NCBI RefSeq assembly: GCF_910592395.1
Contig: NC_088324.1
Coordinates: 3,594,001 to 3,658,000, forward strand
DNA: 64,000 bases
Direction of reading: 5' to 3'
From: Lineus longissimus
Taxonomy: Eukaryota > Nemertea > Pilidiophora > Heteronemertea > Lineidae
The notes beneath the pieces were generated by a model that saw only the letters and a list, made by a program, of their open reading frames with translations, searched no databases and had not been told where the DNA came from. Made by a program: the position numbers and the translations under genes. Positions 1 to 10,925 of this stretch are shown piece after piece; within the stretch, counting starts at the first letter, position 1; each line of letters starts with the position of its first letter.

Positions 1-837
1 CATGTCCATCCAAAATGAGCAATACCGGATTGTCCTTGGTGGCACCAGTAACTTGCAAGAAATGCTTAAACCATTGAACAAAGATGTCGAGCTGCATCCA
101 ACCACTCTTATGGCATGCATAAATATGGAACCTGGCGGGGCACCATTCATAAGCTCAATTTTCATCCTGACCCGGGGAAATATAAACAGTGGAGGAATGA
201 ATATTCCTGTGACATTCATACATATCTCTGTTGTAACAAGTTGCTCACGTTCAGCTGACACAATACCTCCAACTTGTTGCCTCCCTGTCTTTGCCAGGAC
301 TTTTGATGGTCGTAGTAATTCCAGTTTCGTCACAGTGGTGGAAATTGATGCTTGTCGATTGCTGCCTCATAGAGTTCGAAAAATTTCTTCACATTAGCAG
401 GGTTGAACGACTGAGCCCTTACTGCAGATGTTGCCTCAGGTTGTCTCAATGGAATGTAGTCTGGAATGGGAAAATGGAGAAAACTGATAGAGCTGAGAAG
501 AAAAGAAATCCATGGCTTGAACATTTACCAAGTTCACTCAACCCTTGCCGAATTTCCTTACACTACAGTAAATTTATAGTAGGCCTAGTTTTCACTTTCA
601 TGATAATTTGGGGCAAATCATGCGATAGCATACCTTGTAATGGTCCATAACCTTGGCATGACATTTGGCAAATTTGTTCTTGTCGTTACACCTTCGTCGG
701 AGAGTTGTTTTTGGCACATCGAAGTCGGAACATGCTGTCCTCAGTGAACTGCCATTGTTCACTGCGGCTATAGCTTTTTTCATTGAATCCTCGCTCCATG
801 ACTGTCTATTGGTCTTTATTTTATAAGTACGGACCAT
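1..837 (-). pseudogene. Decayed pogo/Tigger-type transposase (DDE_1 family), running off the left edge
   Basis: Read on the minus strand from 837. The first exon encodes a pipsqueak-type helix-turn-helix (SWSEDSMKKAIAAVNNGSSL... then TTLRRR) and ends MDHYK at a GT donor (TTACAAG|GTATGC). The next segment (about 524-330) has the family signature QPEATSAVRAQSFNPANVKK. It is followed, with frame changes, by a degraded first catalytic block DETGI (about 320), then GRQQVGGIVSAERE, NGAPPGS and LLILDGH at the window edge, which carries the second catalytic Asp. At least two frameshifts break the DDE part and the CENP-B HTH part is missing or unreadable. Tc1/mariner-pogo transposases cut and paste DNA at TA sites; this copy cannot be functional as read. 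The 3' end lies outside the window. Confidence 0.8.
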
Positions 838-999
838 GGTGGTTGCTGAAAGAAAGAGAATATCAAGATTGAGTCAAAATCTTTCTTACCAAACATATAT
901 ATACGGCAAGAAATGTACGGGGGCAAAGTTCAATACTAGTATGTTTCACTTTCAAAAGAACTATCATTTATGTATACCAAAAGTAGGCTTTAGTAATTT

Positions 1000-1475
1000 A
1001 CGTGGGGGCAAAAGGCTAGTCAATCACGTGTGGGGCAAAACGGAACGGGCCAGGGGGCAAAATGGAACACGGATCCATTTTGCCCCACATCCAGGTGGAC
1101 CATTTTGGCCCATGATCATTTCCATTTTGCCCTCGTGTACACAAAAAATGGCTGGGCCCAGCAGGTCAAAAGTCACTCATTTAGCAGTGCAAAGTTATCA
1201 TCTTCAAAAGCAAGGAATAGATGTGAGTAATCTATTGAACTATGTGAACTACCTCGAGTAGAAAGACAGGCTTACCTTAGATCAGGGGGTCAAAAAACTT
1301 TGAACGGTTGTCAGCGCACGTGTGCTGACCTAGCAGTTGCGTAATTTCACATGGTGTACATGGTCACTGAGTACTCGAAGTAGGCAAAAGCCTGGCAGAT
1401 GGCAGCACCTCCTTGATTGATTTTTTTCAGCTGTTCCGTTTTGCCTCGTGGTGCCGTTTTGCCCCTACTTCCCCT
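1000..1475. repeat. Cluster of GGGGCAAAAYGG motifs in both orientations
   Basis: At least seven copies of a 10-12 bp word occur: GGGCAAAACGG near 1034, GGGGGCAAAATGG near 1055, inverted copies CCATTTTGCCCC near 1075, CCATTTTGGCCC near 1100 and CCATTTTGCCC near 1121, and CCGTTTTGCC(T/C)C near 1435 and 1451. They lie upstream of the pogo/Tigger relic at 1-837. They may be subterminal transposase-binding repeats of that element, whose other end is off the window. The open frames here (836-1261) show no protein-like signal. Confidence 0.45.
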
Positions 1476-2683
1476 ACGATGAATTTTCAGAAAGTAGTGA
1501 TGAGAAATTCCACATTGTTGTTTTCAAGAATACCTTATGATTCAATATTCCAATGAATTAATTGTGTTAGATGATTGTTAATGAAAATACTGCACATGCG
1601 CGCTAAAGACAGCCATGGCCTACAGAATGTTGATTTCCTAAATTGTATTGATTTTCACTGTATACCCATGGCTTGGAACGGTATAAGAGTTTGTGATGTC
1701 GATGCCCGCACTCACTTGAATAAGGACGAGTTACGATACAGAATCTGCATCGATTGATAAATGGCAACTGTAGCGATTTTCCTCCTGGTTGACTCGGTGT
1801 CGTGCCGGATGCTTCTAAGATATAGCACCATCCATAGAGTGTCACACTTGATCATTGTCACAACCATTACTGTGGTTTATCACAACCTGGTTAAAGACTT
1901 GTCTTGACAAGTCTAATATATGAATAGGATAACCCAAGTACTCTATAGATGATCCCAACGTACGTTATCCGAAGGGCGCCGCTACAAAGTCTGTGGGTAG
2001 GTATAAATGGCCAACAAAGTCATCAATTTAACGAAAACGTAGATTTCTTTTCATCTTTCTGTCTCATAAGGTATTTTACATCGATCATGCTCATAACCTT
2101 GCTCAGCAATAAATTCCTGTAACATAACCTAACTGTCGTTTCATATATTTGCTTTCATATTTAGGATAAGCCATGGGTGGCCCGATGCCATTTAAAGTAG
2201 AACTCTATATTATTAGTATATTCACGACCTTTGTCAACTACACCAGCGGCGTCCCGACGGGGCGGAGCCCGCCGGGAGCCTGAGTACCAACCTTTCGGCT
2301 TGAGACACAAGTCAAGAGTGATTACATAACAAATTTTTACGTCATTTATAGCTTCACGACGTCACGCCACATCCAATCAAGAGGCTAGAATCACGTCACG
2401 TGACCCGAAATTTAGTCAATTTTTGAGAGGGAATGCCGAATATAATTCGAAACGGCAAGCATGCGGTTCTAATAACCAGAAAACTGAAACATGGAATTGA
2501 TCCCATATTGTTAGAAGAAAAGATAGGAAAAACTTCCATGGCTTTTTAATGGAAGAGTTTTGAGCACTTTTGAACTAAACACAGGGCATCTAGGAAATGA
2601 CGCCGCCGTGCGTAATGGTTAAGCCTTTAACGTAAATGGATGTGACGCCGCATTCTCAATTTATACCGATACGATCACCTCGA
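1476..2683. other. Non-coding interval, nothing recognised
   Basis: No convincing coding frame. There is a short GC-rich patch near 2245-2285 (GACGGGGCGGAGCCCGCCGGG, self-complementary in its centre) inside otherwise AT-rich sequence. Confidence 0.4.
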
Positions 2684-2686
2684 TAA

Positions 2687-3565
2687 AGCCCGCACCACAC
2701 GGTGAAATTTGCGTGATGCAAGTGACACGCGTGCACGTTGCGACAGGCAAATTCTCACTGTGTTGGGTCGTTTTTTGCTGCGTATCTTCCTCGCGTGTCG
2801 AGACGCAGCCGATCTAGCATGTTTGATATTTTCTCGACACGCGAGGAAGTTAATCACCGTGTGGGGGCTACCTGCAGCAATGTTGCGCGAGTTCGACGAA
2901 TCACAACAAGCAGATCGGTCACATGATTTATAGGTCAGTCACATGATACCAAAATGGCAGCGCCCGGGAACTGTCAAATCCTATGAGCTAGGAATTGGAG
3001 CTTCTCCATCAGCCACGCTGTCCTCTTTGTAAGACTTTTCCGAGCACTTCCACTGGTCGCTGGTTTGTTGTTTCTTGTGAAAGTATTACGCAGCTGTCTC
3101 AGCCGGGTTTTCACCCAATCGCCTGTATAAAAGTTGCAAAAAAATTCCAGTGAACTAAATGCTGTGGTTGAAATGATCTCTGGTCCCTGTCTCTAAAGTC
3201 AGGCGAACGTACATCGTACAGGGACGGGTATTCTGGCCACAAAACAACTAATTTGTCTTCGGCCAAAACATCTGTCGACTCAATGGGAGCTGCCATTTTG
3301 GTATCATGTGACTGACCTATAAATCATGTGACCGATCTGCTTGTTGTGATTCGTCGAACTCGCGCAACATTGCTGCAGGTAGCCCCCACACGGTGATTAA
3401 CTTCCTCGCGTGTCGAGAAAATATCAAACATGCTAGATCGGCTGCGTCTCGACTCGCGAGGGAAGATACGCAGCAAAAAGCGACCCCACACAGTGAGAAT
3501 TTGCCTGTCGCAAGATGCACGCGTGTCACTTGCATCACGCAAATTTTCACCGTGTGGTGCGGGCT
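2687..3565. mobile_element. Foldback non-autonomous DNA transposon, Harbinger-type TAA target duplication
   Basis: About 280 bp at the left (2687-2968, starting AGCCCGCACCACACGG) recurs as the reverse complement at the right (about 3287-3565, ending CCGTGTGGTGCGGGCT), with a ~315-bp unique middle. Both ends are flanked by TAA (2684-2686 and 3566-3568), the 3-bp TWA-type duplication usual for PIF/Harbinger. The arms are about 95% alike by eye, with small changes such as CGCGTGTCGAGACG versus CGACTCGCGAGG. The mirrored open frames in the two arms are a by-product of the inverted repeat. No transposase is encoded, so it must be mobilised in trans. Confidence 0.85.
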
Positions 3566-3568
3566 TAA

Positions 3569-4970
3569 CTCTATAACGAAACATATAACCTTCAATCGAA
3601 CCCATCCAAATCTTTCTAATGATTCTCAAGATCATATATACAAAATTTGATAATGGTTATATGTCTAAATCTTACATATTTTAACTTCTAAAACAGGTGT
3701 CGGACACTGGAAGCTCGAGCGTCTAAGGTATTACGTCAGTAGAATAAGACGGCGGAATCGCACTTCATCTAGCTTTGTCATTAAATGTCTTAAACTTAAA
3801 GCACATAACCCTAAAATGGTTACATACTGCTGGTAGTTGACATAAATAAGAATTCGTATTCAGGATATAGTGAGATTTTGATGTACGGTTTAGGAAATAT
3901 TAAAGAATGACTGAGGGACGTGTGTCCAGACCGAAAGTGTACGTCGTTGTCAACGTAAAGTGATTTGACGCGGATCACAGGCCGTAGAAGGCGTGACCCG
4001 TAAAACTTGATAAAAATAGTATCATAGATGAGTCATATCCCGAAAAAGACGTACACCATTGTCTCAACAATATCTCTGACTACAAAGTCGTAAAACATGA
4101 AAGAGTTCGTATGCGTAGGCCTGACGTTATTTCAATCGATATACGGTGGATTGTCCGAAAGAACTGTCATCCAGGCGCGCGGAGAAGAGTCCGACGGCGC
4201 GTCAAAAGTGTCCTATCAAATCTCTGATTTCTTCATCAAACTTTCGATCATATCATGATTTGCATAGCAAGAATATGAGGTGAGTGACCGCAAGTACATC
4301 ATCTGGGCGTAATAAAGGATTTGGTGAGGAAGAAAATATGTTTTAGATGGAGTTTTGAAACGTAAACAAGTATAAAACTGTAGCGGTGTAATGAACACGA
4401 AATGTACACAGAGCATAACAATGGACCACACAATGTGATACACACAGAGACAAATACTGTTACGTTATGTAAAGAAACGACCAGTTTGATGATTTATGGC
4501 ACTCAACTCGGATTCAAAAGCTTATTTCTTATCTCAAACTAGAGTATCTGTATTTTCACATACAACAAACCCAAACTAAGGCTCGAGTGATGGAGGTAGT
4601 AATCAAGGAGCAAAATTTAAAGGGGGAAAAGGGAATGACAGTCTTACTTGCTGTACTGGACAAACAAAGGGGTGTTTCAGTGGCAGATGGAGACTATGGA
4701 AAGGAGGGTGGGAATAATTTTGAATTACACGTAAGAATTTACCAAGAATTCTACACAACAATAGGGTGTAATTGAGACCACAGGATACCATTGCAAAAAC
4801 TATTGTTTTTATTTAGGAAGTCAGCATGATATGAGCCCTGGCTGTCTGAGGCTGGTGTTCGCAGTATATACAAACAGTTACAATATGTATTGTTTGTTCA
4901 TTAGAGGTAAGACAGGGTTTCCGATGATTCAGTAAAACCTCATTTTTCAACTAATTTTTCTCTGTGCTAC
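3569..4970. other. Non-coding interval, nothing recognised
   Basis: AT-rich sequence without a convincing coding frame, tandem repeat or paired inverted repeat between the foldback element and the Harbinger element. Confidence 0.4.
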
Positions 4971-4997
4971 ATTGGGTGAGGTCAAATCTCAGAGTTT

Positions 4998-5235
4998 ACT
5001 AAGTGTTAACACCAGGTGTTAAGAAAGTGTTCCAAAACCCCGAGATTTGACCTCCTCACTTGACTTCTAGTTAACACTTTCTTAACACCGAGTTGACACT
5101 AAGTTAACACTTGGTAGACACCTAGGGAACACTTTGATCGCTCAGGTGTTCCCTTAATCTGAGGAAGTGGCCAAGTGTTAAGAAAATGCATTACAGATCG
5201 TGTACATCAGGTGTTAACCTCCTGGAGGTTAACAC
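4998..5235. repeat. Subterminal GTGTTAAC-type repeats of the Harbinger element
   Basis: Words of the form AAGTGTTAAC, ACCAGGTGTTAA, AGTTAACACTT, CTTAACACC and AGGTGTTAACC occur about ten times, in both orientations, just inside the left terminal repeat. A smaller set lies just inside the right one (about 7590-7685: GTGTTAACC, GGTTAACAC, AGAGTTAAC). Clustered short subterminal repeats are typical binding sites for the transposase or Myb-like partner. They also overlap the first ATG at 5186, which argues against that ATG as the real start of the transposase. Confidence 0.6.
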
Positions 5236-5272
5236 CTGTGAGAGGTCAATTCTTAGAGTTACAAAGGCAGCC

Positions 5273-6217
5273 ATGTTTGCGATTCCTATGTTTCAAGTTG
5301 TTGCCCTAAGACATAATAGAAGAGCAGAGAACTTTATTCGAACGCCTGCCCACAGTGGAGAACCGATTGAGCGGCATATGAGGCTCAACCAAGAACAATT
5401 TGATCACCTTGTTGATTATTTTCATGGATGGAGGCAGGCTAATCACCAGGGGAATGGCCAAGTCAACGCAAGTACATCTTCAAGAAGAATGAAAACTTTT
5501 TTGCACTACCTCGCTTCAGGAGGCTTTCACAGACAGGTCGGTTATGCTGTTGGTTATGCTAAGCCAACTGCAATATTACATGTGACTGAGGTTTCTGACT
5601 TTTTCTTTGACATAGCTGCGCGTCATATTTCATTCCCTGAGCAGGATGAGTTTGATCAACTGGCCCAGCCTCTGGTTGATATCGACGGAGTTGAGCGGCA
5701 AGTGATTCTTTTCATAGACGGCGTTATTGTGAAAATCCAAAAGCCTGATAGGGCTGGTGATGCGTATTACTGTGGGAGGCCGGGGAAATGTTGCGACTCC
5801 ATCAACGTGCAGTACGTTGTAGATCGATTTGGCAGGGTAAGACACGTTATAAGCGGAGTACCTGGATCGACGCACGACAAAACAGCGGCCGAGTGGTCTC
5901 GAGAATTGTTCGACTTCCTTGATCAACTTCCAGAGGAGTATGTTATGCTTGGTGATCCTGCCTACAGGAACCTGCACCGATCTGTGCTGATTACTTTTAC
6001 TGGAAATAATCTTCGACAGGAACAACTAGATTTTAACAACAGATGCACTCGACTCCGTCAAATAGTTGAGAGGTCTATCGGATGTACTGAACTGATATGG
6101 AGGATCAATCAGCTAAAAGAGAATAGGTACGCTGCGAAATATGGCCCTGTTTTTCCATCAAAATGCACTGTAGCAACATTCGTGTTACACAACCTTTACA
6201 CCAATTTCTTGGCTTGA
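5273..6217 (+). CDS. HARBI1-like DDE transposase/nuclease of the Harbinger element
   Basis: An uninterrupted frame of 314 aa from the ATG at 5273. It can be read from 5186 (343 aa), but that extension lies in subterminal repeats. The DDE_Tnp_4 signature is complete: first Asp in LFIDGVIVKI (about 5706-5735), second Asp in VPGSTHDKT, a GDPAYRN block, and the Glu in QIVERSIG near the C-terminus. Length and motif order match animal HARBI1 and Harbinger transposases of about 320-350 aa. It is predicted to act in the nucleus, cutting at the element's terminal repeats with the Myb-like protein encoded convergently at 6782-7441. No stop or frameshift is seen. The start is uncertain; the ATG at 5288 is also possible. 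Confidence 0.9.
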   Translation: MFAIPMFQVVALRHNRRAENFIRTPAHSGEPIERHMRLNQEQFDHLVDYFHGWRQANHQGNGQVNASTSSRRMKTFLHYLASGGFHRQVGYAVGYAKPTAILHVTEVSDFFFDIAARHISFPEQDEFDQLAQPLVDIDGVERQVILFIDGVIVKIQKPDRAGDAYYCGRPGKCCDSINVQYVVDRFGRVRHVISGVPGSTHDKTAAEWSRELFDFLDQLPEEYVMLGDPAYRNLHRSVLITFTGNNLRQEQLDFNNRCTRLRQIVERSIGCTELIWRINQLKENRYAAKYGPVFPSKCTVATFVLHNLYTNFLA

Positions 6218-6781
6218 ACCATATGTGAAAGACAAAGACAAAAGTAAAATAACTGAAAATGATTGCTTATTCTTAGTATCCCCAATTTAGTAACTGAAAG
6301 AGAAGCCTACTTGGCTGTCCAATCTGTGGCATGTCACTACTTGTAAACAAATCCTGAACCAAAAATATGATGGAATAGTCATGGCTAGAACTGAAGAAAC
6401 AAAATAGTCTGTTATCACACAACAATTGTACCTCTCTGTTTTGTGGGTGTAGTATAGATGAAGCCACCACTATAAAGAGCCATCTATAAAATTAACTAAA
6501 ACTAATTCCTTGCTGTTAGCGTGACAAATCGCAGTTTCTGTAACTGTTTTCATCAATAAAATGTTGTTCACTCAGCAATCATGGTAATTAATTGCATAAA
6601 AAGAGTCTTGTCTGTATGACGGGACTCGGTGCTTGAAAAATCCGGTATTGAGCGGGTTAGTAGGGACTGTAATTTAGTCGGTATCAGGTAATTGTTCAAT
6701 AATGGTTATTCCTCTCTCCTCCAACACAGCAGCACGGAATAAACGAATCTCGTACACAAGTTCACGGAGCGTATCCCTGAT

Positions 6782-7441
6782 TTATTTCATCAAGTCACAA
6801 GTTTGCTCTTGATGTTGCACAGAAGAGTTTATGAAATCACTTTCGTCCCTGGCCTTCTTTCCTGTGGTCACCGGGGGCATCATTTGTGAAGCAGGACGTT
6901 TTTTTCCGGCACTGGTACTGGCATCGGTTCCTGCCTGAACAGTTGGCGTTCCAGACCTTGATGTCGAAGGGGATGGAGTACTCCTATCTGAGCTGATGAC
7001 AACACCGCGGTCATCTGGTATGCTGCAGTTTTCATCGCTAGGGGTTTGGGGTCGGGAGTTCGTTGCAGATCCTGGCCTAGTGATGCCGGTTGGTGTCATA
7101 ACAATTGCAGGTCTGGCTGCCCCGCCCTTCGGATAATAAAGTCGATGGAAAGAGTCAAAAAGTTCAAATAATTCACGAGAGTCCTTGAGTTTTAAACCAG
7201 GGTGCATATCATCTGTTGCAGCCCCTGAAGCCTGCTGTGTCTTGATGGCATCTCGATATTCCTTCCCTAGGTTCTTAAGCATATTTTCAACCACTTCGGC
7301 GTGGGTACCAACGTGGTTCCCTACTGCTGCATAAAATTCCTGGACCAGAGCATTCTTCTTGGCACGACGAAATGCCTCATGGTGATCAATCATGTACTCA
7401 AGAGTTTGCATCCTCTTCTCGAGTGTCCACTGGCCGTCCAT
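6782..7441 (-). CDS. Myb/SANT-like DNA-binding partner protein of Harbinger transposon
   Basis: A 219-aa open frame starting ATG at 7441. The N-terminal ~75 residues (WTLEKRMQTLEYMIDHHEAF ... FYAAVGNHVGTHAEVVENML) look like a divergent trihelix/SANT fold. This is followed by a low-complexity Ser/Thr/Pro-rich linker with a basic patch (KKRP, KKARDE) that could serve as a nuclear localisation signal. It sits inside the same terminal repeats as the HARBI1-like gene and points towards it. Harbinger elements characteristically carry such a second gene, whose product binds the transposase and the subterminal repeats. The assignment rests mainly on context; the domain itself is weak by eye. Confidence 0.75.
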   Translation of the reverse strand: MDGQWTLEKRMQTLEYMIDHHEAFRRAKKNALVQEFYAAVGNHVGTHAEVVENMLKNLGKEYRDAIKTQQASGAATDDMHPGLKLKDSRELFELFDSFHRLYYPKGGAARPAIVMTPTGITRPGSATNSRPQTPSDENCSIPDDRGVVISSDRSTPSPSTSRSGTPTVQAGTDASTSAGKKRPASQMMPPVTTGKKARDESDFINSSVQHQEQTCDLMK

Positions 7442-7712
7442 GATGACTGCTCAGATGACAGACTTACACTAAAGATCTACGCATAGTCCAATTCAACCTC
7501 TCTTCAACATGGGCAAAGTGCCAGACCTGTGCAACCAGGAAACCAAGTGAAACTAACATCATTATGTAACTGTGGCATGGATTATTTAACCCAGGTGTCA
7601 CCAAGGTGTTAACCTGAACTTGGTGTCTAGGGTTCAGGTTAACACTTTTCACAGAGATTACACTTGGATAATCTAGGTGTAGAGTTAACTCTGAGATTTG
7701 ACCTCACCCATT

Positions 7713-8190
7713 ATATTCCCATTTCACTACCTAATACAGGGTGTGAAAATAAGTTCCGTAAACTTTATCGTTGAATAACTTTGTCAATAGAGAGGTTTCG
7801 AGCCATCACACTTAGCTGACCGACTACATTTAGCTATCTGTAACCGTAATCGTCTAACATTTTTCTGGAAGTGTTTTCGAAAATTGTCCGCTTAGCCAGT
7901 CTACGGATAGCACTCTTTTGCTAATTAGTTGATTTCTCCTGGGGATTTTCGGAATAGTGGATAGTAGGCCCGGGGAATTGAATTTGGGTTGGTCAATTTC
8001 ATTGGGCCTGTTAAGGCTCGAATATTTAGGGCACACAAACGCTCAAATAACATTCAGTCTTGGCCAATCAGATGTCTGCACAAGGCGTACATGTACATAC
8101 ATGCAAACCTATATTAGGTAGGCCTATAGGTTAAGGGTATACATTCTTCTAAGCCTACGATTAGGCCTATATACTTTGTAGATTCGAGGG
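7713..8190. other. Non-coding interval between two Harbinger-derived genes
   Basis: AT-rich, no coding signal. It contains several TAGGCCTA words near 8118-8168. I could not find the left terminal repeat of the second HARBI1-like element here. Confidence 0.35.
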
Positions 8191-8618
8191 ATGGCCAACA
8201 ACATGGACTTGATGCAAATGGCAATGGAAGATGAGGATGACGAGTTTGTGTATTTTCTCCTAGCCAATCAAAATTTAGACCCACCAAGAGGCATAACTTA
8301 TGACCATGCGTGGCCAAGATTAAACTTGGCGGACCAAACTATGTTCCAGTGCTGGAAAAACTTTCGTTTTTGGAAGGATGACATAGTTCGCCTGTATGTG
8401 TTGCTGGGACTCCCTGAACAGATTACGGTGAGGAATGGTTGCACTTGCAGTGGAGTTGACGCATTGTGCATGGTGTTAAGAAGGTTTGCGTATCCAAATC
8501 GACTTTGTGAGTTGGAACAGTTTTTTGGCCGACCTTTATCTTCCCTCTCCATGATCATCAACTGTCGAAAACTCCGCACTTCGGGTTTTCTACTGGGGAG
8601 TTGCTGACTACAAATTGA

Positions 8619-8762
8619 TGTTAAGAGATGAAAGAAGGTGCTTAGACGATTAAGCTTAGCTTAATCCGCAAGGATTTCCTCAGACTTCCTGGCTCCATGC
8701 AGCTGCAGCGACTTGTCGAACTAATAACTTGATTCAGGAAATGACTTGCGTAATTCCTGACA
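8619..8762 (-). repeat. Candidate BEL/Pao 3' LTR with polypurine tract
   Basis: On the minus strand a purine run GCGGGCGGGGGAA (about 8774-8763) is followed directly by TGTCAGGAATTACG, as a polypurine tract precedes the TG of an LTR. The segment then runs to ...TTAACA at 8619. The resulting 144 bp starts TG and ends CA. There is no second LTR in the window to confirm it, so this is a suggestion only. Confidence 0.35.
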
Positions 8763-9253
8763 TTCCCCCGCCCGCAAGCACATGGTTAATCCTTTAATCA
8801 TATGATTATTTTAATCCCTGAATAGTTAACAGTGATTGGCTAATCATCCTCGGTGGTCTGCAATCCAGACTGACTGATACTAAACGGTGTTCGAAAACGC
8901 TAACTACACAAAATACTTGAAGTAAACATGAGATGGTAGATAAGCTTCAATACATGCAAAGTACGTTAAAGAGATTAATCCGTATTGAGATTCTAAAGTT
9001 TCTAAACTAAATGTCGAGATGATGATGATCAAAAGATGAATATCTATAGCACGATGGTGTCAAACATGTTATAACTAACTAATATTCCATGATAATGTTC
9101 TAGTATTTCAATATAGATGAAATTCAAATGTCAATTCGATTATGTTGATTGTCTCTTCAGTTTCTCATGGACGACAGGCGTCGTAACCCCGACGGAGGGG
9201 AGCATCCACATTACTATACATTGCCTAAGTGTATAGCTTTGACGAAGTGAATA

Positions 9254-10118
9254 TTAAAACGGAATGTCACGTACGCTACAATATCTACTGTCCGTAGTAA
9301 TCCAAGTGCTCTCTGATTTTGAGCCTCGTAATGTCAGTGGTTGACCGTTTTGGTCGAGATTTTGTTTTTTGAACAGATTTGATTTGCGCAAGGTTTTCTT
9401 AAGTGCAAGTTTCGTCACACCAATCAGTCCCTCATGAACGCCAGCGAACCAGCTGGCTTGTACGGGTGCATATTTGAATGTTATTTCTTTCTTAGACAGG
9501 TGGTTTTGGAATTGTTCTGTTCCCACAATGTTGTACAGCCTTTCAGCTCGGTGTCGGCGCTTGTAAACGTTTTGGCATTGTCACAGTAAATGAGGCTAGG
9601 CACTGAATGTGTTGAAGTGAAACGTCTGAAAGCTCTTAGAAATGATTCAACAGTTAAGTCCGGCGTGATTTCAAGATGTATGCCTCGCGTGGAGCAACAC
9701 GTAAAGAGACAAACGTACACTTTTTGCATCGAGTCCTTAATTCGTACGTAGAGGTGTGATGTAAAATCTACAGCAGTGGACTTGAAAGCTGACAAGTCGT
9801 TAATCCGAAAGTCTGGCAGTGGTGGTGCGATGGGAGTCAGATATGGACGCCCAGACACTTTCTTACAGATTACACAATGTCCGATGATTTTCTTAACGGT
9901 TGAGCGCATTGATGTGACCCAATACTTCTCCCGAAGATAAGCCATGGTGGACCCTAAGCCGTAGTGTACCACGTTGTGGTGGGCGTTCCGGACGATTAAC
10001 GTTGTTATGTAAGATTGATTTGGCAGGAGAATTGGGTACTTCCTGTCTGAGCTGACGTCTGAATTAGTAAGCCTCCCGCCGCACAGTTGATCTTCTATAT
10101 AACGACCATCAGCACCAT
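9254..10118 (-). pseudogene. BEL/Pao integrase, partial and frameshifted
   Basis: In order on the minus strand: an H2C2 zinc-binding domain (HHNVVHYGLG ... HCVICKK), then the integrase core with Asp in STAVDFTSHLYV, HLEITPDLTVESFL, and the second Asp in LIYCDNAKTF. A frameshift near 9490-9520 moves to the frame containing ITFKYAPVQASWFAGVHEGL, whose Glu is the likely third catalytic residue. The domain order and the HLE..PDLT....LRAFRRF style are characteristic of Pao/BEL rather than Gypsy. The frame upstream of about 10118 is antisense HARBI1 sequence and not part of this gene. Confidence 0.8.
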
Positions 10119-10925
10119 TTGCGGACACTAGACAACCCATGGTTCGACCCTGCACAACTCCAGGTATATGCAGACGCAGTTCACGAGAAAGGCGCACCAC
10201 TGCGAAACTGCATTGGTTTTGTTGATGGAACCATACGACCGATTTGTAGGCCAACAATCCACCAGCGTGTTTGTTATAACGGCCACAAACGAATACATGC
10301 GCTTAAATTTCAATCGGTGGTCCTACCATGTGGATTGATAGGACATCTCTATGGTCCAATGGAAGGACGGAGGCACGACTGTGCCTTACTTCGTGAAAGT
10401 CACTTGATGGAACAGAGTATAGATGCAACCGATCGAGGTGGTGTTCCATTATGGGGACCCGGCGTATCCGATCAGGAGGTATCTTCTCAGTCCATTCAGA
10501 GGGGCGAATCTAATGGCTGGAGAGGAAGAATTCAACACTAGAATGTCTTCCGTGCGCGAGTGTGTGGAATGGGAATTTGGGAACTTGGTCCGAAATTTTG
10601 CATTTTTGGACTTTCGTAAGAATTTGAAGGTTCTCTTGTCTCCCGTGGCCAAGTACTACATGGTTGGTGGCCTGCTCCTCAACTGCCGCACATGTCTCTA
10701 TGGTAACCAGACCAGTCAGTACTTCCACCTACATCCTCCAACCTTGGAGAACTATCTGGTCTGAAATGTTTGAAAACAAAGTCCAACACAAAGGTCTGAA
10801 CAATGACTGCTTTATTGCCAAAATATATATGCCTTATGTAACATACATGTACATGTACATTCGAAATGACAGTGGCAAGTTATATTTTGTACTTTGGATC
10901 GAAAAACTAAAGAGTTGCATTTTCA

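Larger units (their letters stand above)
4974..7709. mobile_element. Near-complete autonomous PIF/Harbinger transposon
   Basis: The terminal inverted repeats are GGGTGAGGTCAAATCTCAGA at 4974 and its reverse complement ending at 7709. They are flanked by the direct 3-bp repeat ATT (4971-4973 and 7710-7712). Inside are the two genes expected of a Harbinger: a HARBI1-like DDE transposase on the plus strand (5273-6217) and a Myb/SANT-like protein on the minus strand (6782-7441), arranged convergently. A further copy of GAGATTTGACCTC sits at about 5041-5053, so the left end is itself partly folded. In this superfamily the Myb-like protein is needed with the transposase for nuclear entry and DNA binding. 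Both frames are open, so the copy could be recently active. Confidence 0.9.
8606..10118 (-). mobile_element. 5'-truncated BEL/Pao LTR retrotransposon inserted in the HARBI1-like gene
   Basis: The minus strand carries the 3' half of a BEL/Pao pol gene, with the integrase at 10118-9254 and sequence that may include a 3' LTR to the left. There is no gag, protease or RT, so the element is truncated at its 5' end near 10118, where HARBI1 coding sequence resumes. I could not find a matching target-site duplication, so the insertion may have been followed by a deletion. Confidence 0.7.
8191..10764 (+). pseudogene. Second HARBI1-like transposase gene, split by a retrotransposon and frameshifted
   Basis: The N-terminal part is at 8191 to about 8575 (ending ...LEQFFGRPLSSLSMIIN, typical of the helical region before the DDE core). 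The C-terminal part resumes at about 10119 (LDNPWFDPAQLQVYADAV). The first catalytic Asp is in GFVDGTIRPICRP, the second in EGRRHDCALL. After a frameshift between about 10400 and 10440 come YGDPAYPIRRYL and the Glu in ECVEWEFGNL, ending at 10764. The block between (about 8606-10118) is foreign BEL/Pao sequence on the opposite strand, and roughly 20-40 residues of the transposase are missing at the junction. It is a different subfamily from the intact transposase at 5273-6217 and is not functional. Confidence 0.85.

Noticed and set aside
2675-2933. Open frames of 60-74 codons on both strands, mirrored at 3317-3650
   Set aside because: They are the two arms of the inverted repeat of the foldback element; the same sequence read twice, with no protein-like features.
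5186-5272. N-terminal extension of the HARBI1-like transposase from the ATG at 5186
   Set aside because: The extension lies in the subterminal GTGTTAAC repeats and lacks similarity to the family; the ATG at 5273 is preferred.
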